A stretch of 64,000 bases of DNA, taken from assembly GCA_963783095.1 (NCBI GenBank), contig CAWAMR010000017.1:1-64000 (forward strand), in the 5' to 3' direction. The notes beneath the pieces were generated by a model. The model saw nothing but the letters and a program-made list of their open reading frames with translations, was not told where the DNA came from and did not search any database. Shown here in pieces: positions 39,304 to 48,137 of the stretch. Every line of letters begins with the position of its first letter. Position 1 is the stretch's first letter. The stretch comes from CAWAMR01 sp963783095. Lineage in GTDB: Bacteria; Planctomycetota; Planctomycetia; Gemmatales; Gemmataceae. Made by a program: the position numbers and the translations under genes.

Positions 39304-42132
39304 CTCTGTTGCTCCCTTTGTTGTTCTCGCGGTTTGTCCTGGCCTCTGCCGTTATCCCGACCAGCAGGAAATCGCGCTTGGAGTTGCCTGCGAAGGTGAT
39401 TGCCAAACTTCAGCAACCGGGCGCGGACAGGATGCGAGTTCGGATTTGCCGCTTGGGTCAGTTCCGCTGCGGTCGTTCTCTTGCCCGACCTCTGGACTTC
39501 TTCCTGCAATTCCTGCTTGGTAGGAGGTAAACGCGGTTTTTCCCCTTGGGTCAGCTCGGTTGCGGTCATTCTTTTGGATGACCTCTGGACGGCTTCCTGC
39601 AATTCTTGCTTGTCGGTGCAATAGATTTTGCAATCCTGCCGGCCACGCGACACACTCACATACATCTGTTCTTGCGACGCTGCCGGGTAGGATTGCTGGC
39701 CCAGGGCTATGAAAACCCGGTCCACCGTCTTGCCTTGGCTGGCATGACTGGTCGTGCAGTAACCGTGCGCCACTCCCGCAAAATCCTTGGCAACGACCTG
39801 GCCGTTATCAAGGCGGATATCCCCGCGCCGGTTAAAGCCTCTGACCGTGTGGATCGAGCCGTTGATGAGCTTCCCCTTCCCATCAGCAGTTTCCCCATTC
39901 CGCGTGATCCTGATCCGCTCGCCGACCGCGATGCGAACCTCGGCAGCTTCGGCCAGGTCGAAGTGCTTGGCTTCGCGAAGGGGAAGTTGTTCGGCCTTCC
40001 CCTTACCCTTTGATACCAGGACGTTGCCCTCAGCATCATGTCCCGTGACCTTCACCCGGTCGCCTTTCTGGAAGCCACCTTTGACGTTCTGGTGGAACAC
40101 TACAACGTCGCCGGTCCGGTAATTAACCGGATCTTGCCGCATCGCTTCGGTGAGTCCGAAGGAGGTATGCTGCTCGAAGACTGCGCTCCTTCTCCGCAAG
40201 CTTCCCGTCATCCTTCAAGGATTCTCTGATGAGGCTGGTGACTTGCTTGCCTTCGGCATGGGTCGGCGCGATTACCAGAGCGGACTTCTTTTCCCTCACC
40301 GCCTGCATGTAATCAGTCGCCAAGTGGCGATGGCGGTTTTGTTCCTCAACCTCGACAATCTTGCCCATGCCATCCAGTTGCGCAAGTCCGCCTTCGAGAT
40401 CGCCACGAGAGAGCGACTCGACGGCTTTCTTATATTCGCCTTGCTGCCGCATAATGTCGTGGACCTCGACGACGTCAACTCCGGCGTGCTGTTGCAGCAA
40501 CCGGAAGGTGTCGCCCCTAATGACCGGTGTGTGCTGAGCTGCATCCCCGATTAGAACGACTCGCGCATCCTGTTCCCACGCTACGCGGAACAGGCCGTGC
40601 AGATCCTTCGCACCCAATAAGCCAGCCTCATCGACAACCATCACCTGACCCTTCAGTTGCTTTTGCAGTTTTTGATCTTTGAGCAACATGGCCACGGTTT
40701 CCGCATCATGGAAGCCGTCGCGGCGCAGAACGCCCCGAGCCGCTTCCGATGTCGGTGCGAAGACATGGACTTTCTGGTTGTTAGATTGGATTTCTTCCGC
40801 TGCGGCGCGGAGGAGCGTAGTCTTGCCGGTGCCCGCCGCACCGCGGATCAGCATGACTTGATCGGTAGAGGTCAGGACGTGCCGCACCGCCGCCTGTTGA
40901 TCGGCGTTAAGGCCAAAGCGTTCGAGGCGGATGCGCTTCCGGGCGATGGGAGCAGCCGTCCCCCTTCCCTCCCTAGCAAAAGCCACGATCTCAGCTTCCT
41001 CGGCCAGGACTTCCTTGGTCGTGCAGAAGGTTTGATCGGCATGTTGTTTGCGAAGGACATCGGTTCGTCTTGCAAACGCCTCCTTAACCGCATCCACTTC
41101 CAAAGACCCGAGGCCGCGCCTGAGAGCTGTGGCCAGCAGTCGCTTGTCGGAGACAACCGAGGCCCGCTCAAACCCGTGCCGCAAGGAATGATTGATGGCC
41201 TCCTGAGTTACGATTGGCATAGAACTGGTGCCAATGCGTTGATTCTGAATGTCTCGCAGCCGGACGCGTTCCGTCGCGTCCAGCCTGCTGCCCCATTCGG
41301 CGCGAAGGGCTTCAAGCGGTTGTCCCTCTCCCTTGGCCTCACGGGTCTTGGCCCCAAGCCTCGCCTTCTCTTCGGCGGAAGATATTCCTTTTGCCTTGGC
41401 GGTTTCCTCGATCTGCTGCGTTCTTCGGCTAAACTTCTCAATCATCTGCTTGGTGAATCCAGCAACCTCCCAGCCCTTGGCCGTGCGCTCGACCCCGTAA
41501 CCCAAGTCGGAAACCTTTCGCGATAGCCGGGCGTGAAACGCCGCTTCAAAATATGGGGCATCCCGCATAAGGTTGCGAAACTGTGCCGCCTTCCAAGCGT
41601 TCTCCACGCCATCGAAGGAAGCGTTCATCACAAAGCAATGGGCATGAAGATGTGGGTCTGGGATGCCACCGACTGGCCGACTGGTCAGGTGGATGAACTC
41701 CGCCCAAACCAGATTACCAGTCGTCCGCTCAGCATCTTGTCCACCCTTCCGCACTCTAACCCGCGCTTCTGCCTCAAGTTCTTGCATGGTCTGCCGCACC
41801 GAACCGCGGAACGCATCCATAATGCGTTGATCCTGGCTGAGAGTGTACAGCACCGACAGTGATTTCGGGACATTGAAGGTGAAGTCGTAGCCGACGGTGC
41901 GGTTGTCGCGCATCCGGAGCGTGAGACGTTCACCAGTCGTCGGATGGAGATTGTCGCAAAGAGCAATGAATGCCTCACGAGTTACTTCACCACCAAGTCC
42001 AAGTCGCTCGGCAGCAAGACCAGACCAGCGACCAGGGATTTCATCTCGGGTGTAATAGTCGCCTTTGGCCAAGCCATCATCGAAATATTTGGCTGCACCA
42101 GCGGAGCTACGTTGTTGATTAATTCGGAGCAT
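39300..42132 (-). CDS. MobF-type relaxase-helicase (TraA/TrwC), ~940 aa, frameshifted
   Basis: Nicks the origin of transfer and unwinds DNA for conjugation. Start at 42132 (MLRINQQRSSAGAAKYFDDG). The N-terminal relaxase has a Tyr in the AKYFDDGLAKGDYYT segment and the His triad in DPHLHAHCFVMN (residue ~155). The helicase half has RGAAGTGKTTLLR near residue 435 and VMVVDEAGLLG near 500. The frame breaks near 40185 and resumes with FEQHTSFGLTEAMRQDPVNY, then runs through GYCTTSHASQGKTVDRVF (helicase motif) to the stop at 39300. The break may be a sequencing error, since both parts are conserved. The gene diverges from parA across a repeat-rich region. Confidence 0.9.
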
Positions 42133-42191
42133 ACGAGATGGTATGCAATCAACATATCTAAATCAATTGATTTGTAGTTACAGACATCTTC

Positions 42192-42207
42192 CCTAACCGG
42201 TGTTAGG
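42192..42207. promoter_or_regulatory. Hairpin in the relaxase-parA divergent region, possible oriT part
   Basis: The stem CCTAAC / GTTAGG closes loop CGGT, then gtgtttttgcaacac follows with a second inverted pair (GTGT/ACAC). MobF relaxases recognise a hairpin beside the nick site, usually upstream of their own gene, and this hairpin lies 60 bases from the relaxase start. No known nic sequence was matched. Confidence 0.35.
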
Positions 42208-42390
42208 TGTGTTTTTGCAACACTAGGCTGGCTGCGAATCTCCGGCGACTGGCACCATTTGTTCCGACGCTAAATGTTGATTGCGTCGAGTGTTGCCATC
42301 GATGCCGCACTTTCTGCGGATGGTAGCGCATTCCAAGTAATGGAGCAAGGGCATTTTGTGCGGCAGTATTTTGAAAACCCGTCGATAGCT

Positions 42391-42592
42391 GGCAAGCATG
42401 TCAGCCTGCAAGCAAGCTGGCATGATGACCTGCTTGCTGGCTTACAAGTCTTCATGCTGTCTGGCTGTCATGCCAGCAGACTTGCCTGGCGTCCGGCTTG
42501 CTTGCTTTCATGTCATCTTGCTGGCAAGCAAGCATGATGGCTTGCTGGACAGCTTGCAAGCAGTCTGGATGACTTGCTTGCCATTGGCCGGG
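42391..42592. repeat. Cluster of GCTTGC/GCAAGC motifs
   Basis: Twelve copies of the hexamer in either orientation begin at 42392, 42408, 42412, 42432, 42496, 42500, 42524, 42528, 42540, 42552, 42556 and 42576, several as overlapping tandem pairs. The block lies just before parA (start 42615). Such an arrangement fits a centromere-like site for ParA/ParB partition, or an operator. No gene is present. Confidence 0.65.
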
Positions 42593-42614
42593 AACTCTGG
42601 TATTTGTCGAATCA

Positions 42615-43304
42615 ATGATTGTGGTCGTAGCCAATTCTAAGGGCGGAGTCGGGAAATCGACACTCGCTGTTCATCTCGCCGCATGGCTGTTCGAGCAGGG
42701 CCATAGCGTCATTCTTGCCGACTGCGACGCCCAACGGTCATCCTCTGAATGGCTCAAGGAGGCACAACCGAAGGTGCGGGCCGTCAGGCTCTCCAGTCCC
42801 GATGAAATCGTAAATCAATTGCCGATTCTCGGCAAGGAGGTGGATTTCGTTGTAGCAGACGGACCGGGGAGTAATTCCGAGACCAGCCGGGCTCTACTCC
42901 TCCGGGCCGACCTGGCTCTTGTCCCCTGTAAGGCGAGCATGTTGGAGGTGAGGGCACTTGCCCAGGCAACCGAGGTCATCCGTCAGGCTCAGGACATTCG
43001 CAAGGGAGTTCCGAAGGCCCTGATTATCCTGAGCATGGTCGGAAAGAATTATCTGCTCACCAAGGACATGAAGAACGCGGCCAGAGACTTGGAGCTGCCG
43101 GTGGCAGATTCGGCCATGACGCTCCGGCAAATCTACGCTGACGCTCCTGGCCAAGCCACACTGGTCTGGAAGATGGGTCCTCGTGGCAAGGAAGCCGCAC
43201 TTGAGATCGAGAAGCTCTTCAAGGAATTGTTCCAAGGGAAACTGAAACCCAAAGGCCCAAAGGCGAGTCGAACGGTTAAAGCGAGCGGGAGAAGGAAGCG
43301 ATGA
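42615..43304 (+). CDS. parA: ParA-family partition ATPase, 229 aa
   Basis: Starts MIVVVANSKGGVGKSTLAVH at 42615, so the deviant Walker A (KGGVGKST) is at residue 9. Walker A' and switch parts are seen at about residues 80-110 (VDFVVADGPGSNSETSRALL, then ADLALVPCKAS). Length is normal for the short ParA type without an N-terminal HTH. The next gene overlaps its stop by ATGA. The GCTTGC repeat cluster lies just upstream. It should drive plasmid segregation. Confidence 0.92.
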   Translation: MIVVVANSKGGVGKSTLAVHLAAWLFEQGHSVILADCDAQRSSSEWLKEAQPKVRAVRLSSPDEIVNQLPILGKEVDFVVADGPGSNSETSRALLLRADLALVPCKASMLEVRALAQATEVIRQAQDIRKGVPKALIILSMVGKNYLLTKDMKNAARDLELPVADSAMTLRQIYADAPGQATLVWKMGPRGKEAALEIEKLFKELFQGKLKPKGPKASRTVKASGRRKR

Positions 43305-43696
43305 CCAAGAGGCGCTCGCTTTCCGAAGGAATCAAAGCCACAAAGGCCAAGGAGGAGAAATTCATCTACGGTTCGAGGCCGAAGCGGCCGACGAAGACGG
43401 AACCCAAAGATGAACAGCCGAAGAAAGCAAATGCGAAGGCGACGGTGATTGAGGACGATGAACCGCCGTGGTACGAGGACAGGCAGCCAGCCGCGCCGCT
43501 ACCAGTGGAATCAACACTACCTCGTCCTTCGAGCCGAGTTCCATTGACGACGCGAATCCGAGCAGATCTCGGCGCCTCTCTGAAACAGGCGTCCTTGAAA
43601 CGCCAGCTTACCGGCGAGAAGCCGAACACCGTGCAGGACATTCTCGAAGAAGCGCTTGAGCCGTGGCTGAAGGAACACGGCTACCTGCCGAAGTGA
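43301..43696 (+). CDS. ParA partner / partition protein candidate, 131 aa
   Basis: Its ATG overlaps the parA stop (ATGA). The first 60 residues are Lys/Pro-rich. The rest is a ribbon-helix-helix-like or helical C-terminal part (LTTRIRADLGASLKQASLK, then NTVQDILEEALEPWLKEHGY). Small proteins encoded right after short ParA genes usually act as the centromere-binding partner, so this is the inferred job. Confidence 0.6.
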   Translation: MTKRRSLSEGIKATKAKEEKFIYGSRPKRPTKTEPKDEQPKKANAKATVIEDDEPPWYEDRQPAAPLPVESTLPRPSSRVPLTTRIRADLGASLKQASLKRQLTGEKPNTVQDILEEALEPWLKEHGYLPK

Positions 43697-43752
43697 GCGT
43701 TTGACTTTTCCGCGCCGTCGATCTAGCATCCGTCGAATACAAGCGGGAAGGA

Positions 43753-44676
43753 ATGATCGAAGAACCATACAAATCGTCACTCACCATCATTCAGAAGCGC
43801 CGCATCGTTGCAGCGGACAGCATCCGTAACGAACGCAGCAAGCAGATCGACTTTTTGCACACGGTCCAATGCCAGTGCAGCCTGCCTTATCGCGACCCAG
43901 GCGACCATGTCCGCGAATGGGATCGGAAGCAGGGCACTGCCACCTTACGCGTCGAGGCTGGTTCCGCTTTGGACCCTAAGACCAATAAATACGTCAAGCT
44001 TGGCTTGCCCTACGGTGAAAAACCGCGACTCGTTCTGATTCACCTGGCCAGCGAAGCCATCCGGACAGGATCGCCAATTATCGATGTCGATGACTCGATG
44101 ACAGCCTTCGCTCGCTCTCTCGGACTTGAAACCAATGGGCATCATTTGCGCAGTTTGAAAGAACAGATCAACCGCTTGGCGGTCTCGACAATCCGCATGG
44201 GAATGGTCGAGGAGGGGAGAATGGTGCAGGTTAACACCCAGGTCGCGGCCGCGTTCGACCTGTGGTACCCGAACCAGGCCACCCAGCGGATGCTCTGGCC
44301 GTCAACGGTCCAACTGAGCCAAGAGTTCTTTGCGAGCCTTTCCCGCCATGCCGTCCCACTCGATAATCGCGCGGTTGGCGCTATCGCGAATTCCCCGATC
44401 GCTCTGGATGCCTATGTCTGGCTGGCTCAACGGCTGCACCGGGTTTCGCCCGACAAGCCGCAGTTCATCGGCTGGGCCACGGTTTATGAGCAATTTGGGC
44501 AGGGCTATAACCGCGTCAGAGATTTCCGCAAGAAGTTCCTTACGATCCTCCGGCAAATCAGAGCTGTCTACCCCGGAGCCTGCATAGACAGCAACGAGAA
44601 GGGGATCACACTTTACCACAGCCAACCGCCTATTCCTTCCACCAAGACCTACCTCTCCGTGACAAGTAGCTTGTAA
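43753..44676 (+). CDS. repA: Plasmid replication initiator RepA, 307 aa
   Basis: Starts MIEEPYKSSLTIIQKRRIVA after gggaagga. The pattern CQCSLPYRDPGDHVREWDR, LRVEAGSALDPKT, LGLPYGEKPRLVLIHLASEA, and HHLRSLKEQINRLA is that of RepA proteins of IncW/IncP-like and related alphaproteobacterial plasmids. The C-terminal part has a GWATVYEQFGQGYNRVRDFR segment that should bind iterons. Six iterons with a DnaA box start just after its stop, so it is next to its origin. Length is normal. Confidence 0.92.
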   Translation: MIEEPYKSSLTIIQKRRIVAADSIRNERSKQIDFLHTVQCQCSLPYRDPGDHVREWDRKQGTATLRVEAGSALDPKTNKYVKLGLPYGEKPRLVLIHLASEAIRTGSPIIDVDDSMTAFARSLGLETNGHHLRSLKEQINRLAVSTIRMGMVEEGRMVQVNTQVAAAFDLWYPNQATQRMLWPSTVQLSQEFFASLSRHAVPLDNRAVGAIANSPIALDAYVWLAQRLHRVSPDKPQFIGWATVYEQFGQGYNRVRDFRKKFLTILRQIRAVYPGACIDSNEKGITLYHSQPPIPSTKTYLSVTSSL

Positions 44677-44683
44677 GGACACC

Positions 44684-45110
44684 AACGGTCAATCGGTCGC
44701 GCCCATCGAAAAGGCCGGTGGGATTGAAGACGCGACAGAATTGATGTCCAGAAACCGACAGTATTCATGGAACGTTCCGGCTCGACCCTGCCCAGGAGTG
44801 CCCCAGGTATTTTGGGAAAGCAGTACAAACCCCGATGAACAGTCGCAGGCTCGCAAGGATTTCCGCCGCTTCCGGATTGCCAACGGTCAATCGGTCGCGC
44901 CTCAGTGCTCAGAGTGAATTTGTCCCCGGAACGGTCAATCGGTCGCGCCTGTGGCAAAAAAGCCTTGTTGAAAAGTTATCCACAGTCAATTGGTCGCAGT
45001 CACTGCGGTCAATCGGTCGCGGCCCCCGACGGAATTCTGCGGGTAGTTTGCGGTCAATCGGTCGCTCAAACCTATATATAACCTATATTCTTTCTTCCTA
45101 TAACTGAATC
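44684..45110. other. oriV: Origin of replication (oriV) with six iterons
   Basis: The iteron CGGTCAATCGGTCGC occurs at 44686, 44884, 44932, 45006 and 45051, and a variant (CAGTCAATTGGTCGC) at 44983. A DnaA-box consensus TTATCCACA lies at 44976-44984 and overlaps the variant iteron. An AT-rich stretch (45066-45105) that could open follows. The arrangement is a typical iteron origin beside repA. Confidence 0.92.
44976..44984 (+). promoter_or_regulatory. DnaA box
   Basis: TTATCCACA, the consensus binding site of the host initiator DnaA, within the iteron block. Confidence 0.8.
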
Positions 45111-45377
45111 GCCTCAACTGTGGAAACCTCGACCAAAGAGCGTCAAGAAGAATGGCTTTGCAGAGGAAGTAGGTATGGTTCACCGACCTTTCGCACGGAA
45201 ACACGGCTTACAGCAGTAGGTAGAGGAGGGGTGCTACCCATCCAGCCAACTCAACCATCTTAACGCTGTACGACGAACAAATCGCCCTTTGCATTGAGGT
45301 TAGGCCAGTTGATGGGTTATCAGGAAGATTTCCAGACAGTCCGAAATTCGTCCGAATAGATTTGGAAAATCGGCAAG
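45111..45377. other. Intergenic region after oriV
   Basis: No gene or repeat was seen. Separates the origin from the convergent toxin gene. Confidence 0.5.
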
Positions 45378-45800
45378 CTATGCCGCGTCGCTGTTCGGCA
45401 CGGGTTCGGTAGACGGCTTTCGGATCAACACGATTTCCAAACCCAGTTCGAGTTTAGACCAGGTTGGATCGGCAGTATAGACCGGGCATTTCATCTCCAG
45501 ACCAAGAGCCAAACAGGCCCGATCTCCCAAGGAAAGTCCCAGTGTTCGAGTGGCTGCGTCGATTGATGCACACAGCCCGGCCTGTTCAAGGTCGAACGGA
45601 ACCACATTGCTCACAAACTCACAAAGGTACTTTTCCGCCCCGGAGAGTGGCATCCCTTTCTGAACGAGTTTCGTGAGAACTTCCGCAGCGTTTATGGTTG
45701 ACATCTGGGCTTGCCGTAATACCGGAATGACTTGCTCCGCTCCCGCTTCACGATTGGCAATCGCAAGAAACGCCGAAGTGTGGAGGACTACCTTACTCAT
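45378..45800 (-). CDS. vapC: VapC-like PIN-domain toxin with a changed active-site residue
   Basis: The PIN fold is evident: MSKVVLHTSAFLA, NAAEVLTKL, LGLSLGDRACLALG and VYTADPTWSKL. The usual first acidic residue (VVLDTSA) is His here (VVLHTSA, residue 7, codon CAC). The other acidic residues (Glu near 45, Asp near 97, Asp near 117) are in place. PIN toxins cut RNA with these acids, so activity may be weak or changed, unless the codon is an error. The ATG overlaps the antitoxin stop by eight bases (ATGAGTAA). Length is normal (140 aa). Confidence 0.85.
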   Translation of the reverse strand: MSKVVLHTSAFLAIANREAGAEQVIPVLRQAQMSTINAAEVLTKLVQKGMPLSGAEKYLCEFVSNVVPFDLEQAGLCASIDAATRTLGLSLGDRACLALGLEMKCPVYTADPTWSKLELGLEIVLIRKPSTEPVPNSDAA

Positions 45801-46053
45801 GGACTTCCTTAGTCGCTTCAGCTTGACCGTTGGCGATTGATTCATCCACCAAACTGACTCCCGAACCGACCAAAGCCGCCACCTGATTTTGGAAATTGGT
45901 AAGGGCCTGGTCGAACGTCATCAGATGCACGCCGGATTCATCAATTCGGAGGAGTACCTCCTGACCCGGCTCAATTCCAAGTCTCTGGCGACAGGCAACA
46001 GGAATGACCATCCGGCCTTCCTTGTTGACTCTTGCTCGAAATACTTCTTCCAT
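45793..46053 (-). CDS. vapB: AbrB/SpoVT-type antitoxin (VapB-like)
   Basis: Starts MEEVFRARVNKEGRMVIPVA at 46053 after gcagaggttcgt. The first 45 residues are an AbrB-type swapped-hairpin DNA-binding domain (KEGRMVIPVACRQRLGIEPG). The rest is a helical tail that should bind the PIN toxin. It is the first gene of the pair and overlaps the toxin start; it probably represses its own promoter. The pair may stabilise the plasmid. Confidence 0.88.
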   Translation of the reverse strand: MEEVFRARVNKEGRMVIPVACRQRLGIEPGQEVLLRIDESGVHLMTFDQALTNFQNQVAALVGSGVSLVDESIANGQAEATKEVHE

Positions 46054-46294
46054 ACGAACCTCTGCCCTGCTGACGGAAGACGATAGCACAGACAAACGAA
46101 CAAGTCTATGACGGCATCATGGACGAGTGACAATTGGCTTGTTGTGTGACGAGGACAACACACTATGGTAAGCGAGTATTTCATCGTGTAGGACCATTCC
46201 CCCGAATCTCGAAAATTTCCTGTGAAATCACCCTTGGCGCGATCCGGCAGATTGAATAATATTATTGCAATTAATTCGGTTAGGAGACATCCAG

Positions 46295-46681
46295 TTGAAG
46301 GTTCGAACTGGTGACAAGGTCCGGCTGAAAATAGGCGATGATCGTGGTAAACGCGGGATCGTCGAGGCTAGTGATGGTCCCAAACTGATCATCCGGTTAG
46401 AGGGAACTGACCGAATGGTACAAGCGCTGCCATCTGAGGTCACGAACTACAGCCTGGCTGCCCGAAAAGCTTGGGCTACCGATCCCGACCGAGCAGTCGG
46501 GAGACGGAAGGGAACTCGTTTATCCGACCGAGTCTCTGTGACGCTCCGCCTTGACCGCGAACTTTGGGAGCGGTTTCTGGAGATGCAAGAAAATGACGTC
46601 ATAGAAGATCGAACTGCTCTGATAAATAGTTGGTTCCGAGAAAAACTAACCGAACTGGAAAATCAGGGGCAGCGGGGCTAA
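46295..46681 (+). CDS. KOW-motif plus RHH-like protein, 128 aa (candidate system, gene 1)
   Basis: I chose the TTG at 46295 since taggagacatccag precedes it; the frame opens at 46265 without one. The first 35 residues contain a KOW-like stretch (VRTGDKVRLKIGDDRGKRGI), a small beta-barrel that binds nucleic acid or polymerase. The C-terminal third (RVSVTLRLDRELWERFLEM, then ALINSWFREKL) looks like a ribbon-helix-helix or other helical DNA-binding domain. The stop overlaps the HerA gene start (TAATG). This implies tight coupling to the ATPase, so it is probably the DNA- or polymerase-contacting part of the system. Confidence 0.65.
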   Translation: MKVRTGDKVRLKIGDDRGKRGIVEASDGPKLIIRLEGTDRMVQALPSEVTNYSLAARKAWATDPDRAVGRRKGTRLSDRVSVTLRLDRELWERFLEMQENDVIEDRTALINSWFREKLTELENQGQRG

Positions 46682-48072
46682 TGCCAAAGAAAGTTACTCC
46701 GGAACAACGGAAAGCAATTTTGCAGTTGCTCGCTCAGGGCCAGGACCGCGACACGATCGCAGCGGCGACCGATGTGACACCGGGCCAGGTTTCGGCGATC
46801 TCGGCTCATGTGAAAATGGGAACTTACGCTTTGCCTGAACCTGGGGAAACGACGGAGGATTTTATACCGAGGCCCTCGGAAAAGACGACAAACTTGCTTC
46901 GCCAACTTGAACAACTCGAACGAAACAAGAAGGAAGCAAAGCATTTAAATCCGATTCCCTTGGGGACCGATATCGAAAGCGGAGGCGAGGTCTGCTGGAA
47001 TCCCGATCAGGCAAGCGGTACTCCGAATCCACATATCCTCATATTGGGTGAAAGTGGAACAGGGAAAACGTATGCGATCTCGTGCCTCGCGGCGGAACTA
47101 GCACAGGCAGGCATCGTCTCCATCGTTTTTGACTACGGACAGGGGTTCTCGCCCAGCGGGTTGGCCACGGAATTCGTTGATGCAACCAATCCTCTCGAAT
47201 TACAAGCTGGACGGGACGGGGTGAATATTAACCCCATGCAGATCTTCCCATCTGATTTGCACGGACCTATCAATGTCGCTCAACGGGTAGCAGATACCTT
47301 TGCCCGAGTCTACAAGATCGGCGTTCAGCAACATGCCACCATTCGTCAGGCAGTTCTTGATGTCTTGGAGGACGCGGGCATTCTGCAAAATGCACCAGAA
47401 ACTTGGTCGGCGGTGCTCCCCGCGTTCCGCGAGCTCCAGAACAAGCTCAACGACTATGCCGGCAATCCGGAGAATCCGCAAGCACGTTTCGCTGCGTCGG
47501 CTGCATCGCATGTATCGACGCTATTCGTTTTTAATACTTTTCGATCTGGTGGACAGCGTCTGCTGTGGACGGACATGCTTTCCGGAAGCAACCAAGTCAT
47601 CGTTATCCAACTGAAGGGTTTGGAGTATTCGCTGGAACGGGCGGTCACCGAGTTCATGCTATGGAACCTCATCGGATTCATTGAGGCGATGGGGCCAGGA
47701 CCGTTGCGTTGCTTCGTGGTACTTGATGAAGCTCATAAACTGTCCTTTGATCGCGGTTCGCCAGTAGAAAAGCTGCTGCGAGAGGGCCGGAAATTTGGTT
47801 TAGGCCTGATTCTGGCGTCCCAGCAGCCTGAGGACTTCAGTCCCGTTGCCTTTGCAAACACGGCTACAAAAATTGTGTTTCAGGTCGGTGATGAGCGGAG
47901 TACGATTTCTCGGCAGTTGCACCGCAAGATCAAGAATGCGCACTCCTTCGGTGAAATCTATCAGATGATTACAAAGCTGCCTAGAGGGTGCGCTTACATA
48001 GTCACCGAGAACATCGGAAGAGTGGTCCGGATAGCGAGTTTTCCGGCCAGAATCCTTCGGTGGACAGTGTAG
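46681..48072 (+). CDS. HerA/FtsK-like ATPase, 463 aa (gene 2)
   Basis: A DNA-pumping type ATPase. Residues 1-40 form a helix-turn-helix (GQDRDTIAAATDVTPGQVSA). The P-loop HILILGESGTGKTYAISCL is near residue 120. Walker B with LRCFVVLDEAHKLSF is near 345, and ILASQQPEDFS follows as the sensor. Hexameric HerA proteins translocate DNA and occur in many defence operons with nucleases; no nuclease partner is visible here. It overlaps the KOW gene by one base and is followed by a GHKL ATPase gene 65 bases later. Confidence 0.85.
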   Translation: MPKKVTPEQRKAILQLLAQGQDRDTIAAATDVTPGQVSAISAHVKMGTYALPEPGETTEDFIPRPSEKTTNLLRQLEQLERNKKEAKHLNPIPLGTDIESGGEVCWNPDQASGTPNPHILILGESGTGKTYAISCLAAELAQAGIVSIVFDYGQGFSPSGLATEFVDATNPLELQAGRDGVNINPMQIFPSDLHGPINVAQRVADTFARVYKIGVQQHATIRQAVLDVLEDAGILQNAPETWSAVLPAFRELQNKLNDYAGNPENPQARFAASAASHVSTLFVFNTFRSGGQRLLWTDMLSGSNQVIVIQLKGLEYSLERAVTEFMLWNLIGFIEAMGPGPLRCFVVLDEAHKLSFDRGSPVEKLLREGRKFGLGLILASQQPEDFSPVAFANTATKIVFQVGDERSTISRQLHRKIKNAHSFGEIYQMITKLPRGCAYIVTENIGRVVRIASFPARILRWTV

Positions 48073-48137
48073 ATTGGAACTAAGGGACCATAGTATCTCG
48101 CTGCTTTTCACAACATTTTGGCCAATGGCGATTACGA

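Noticed and set aside
44684..45110. Iterons as a CRISPR array
   Set aside because: The 15-base units are irregularly spaced, contain a DnaA box and follow repA, so they are an origin.
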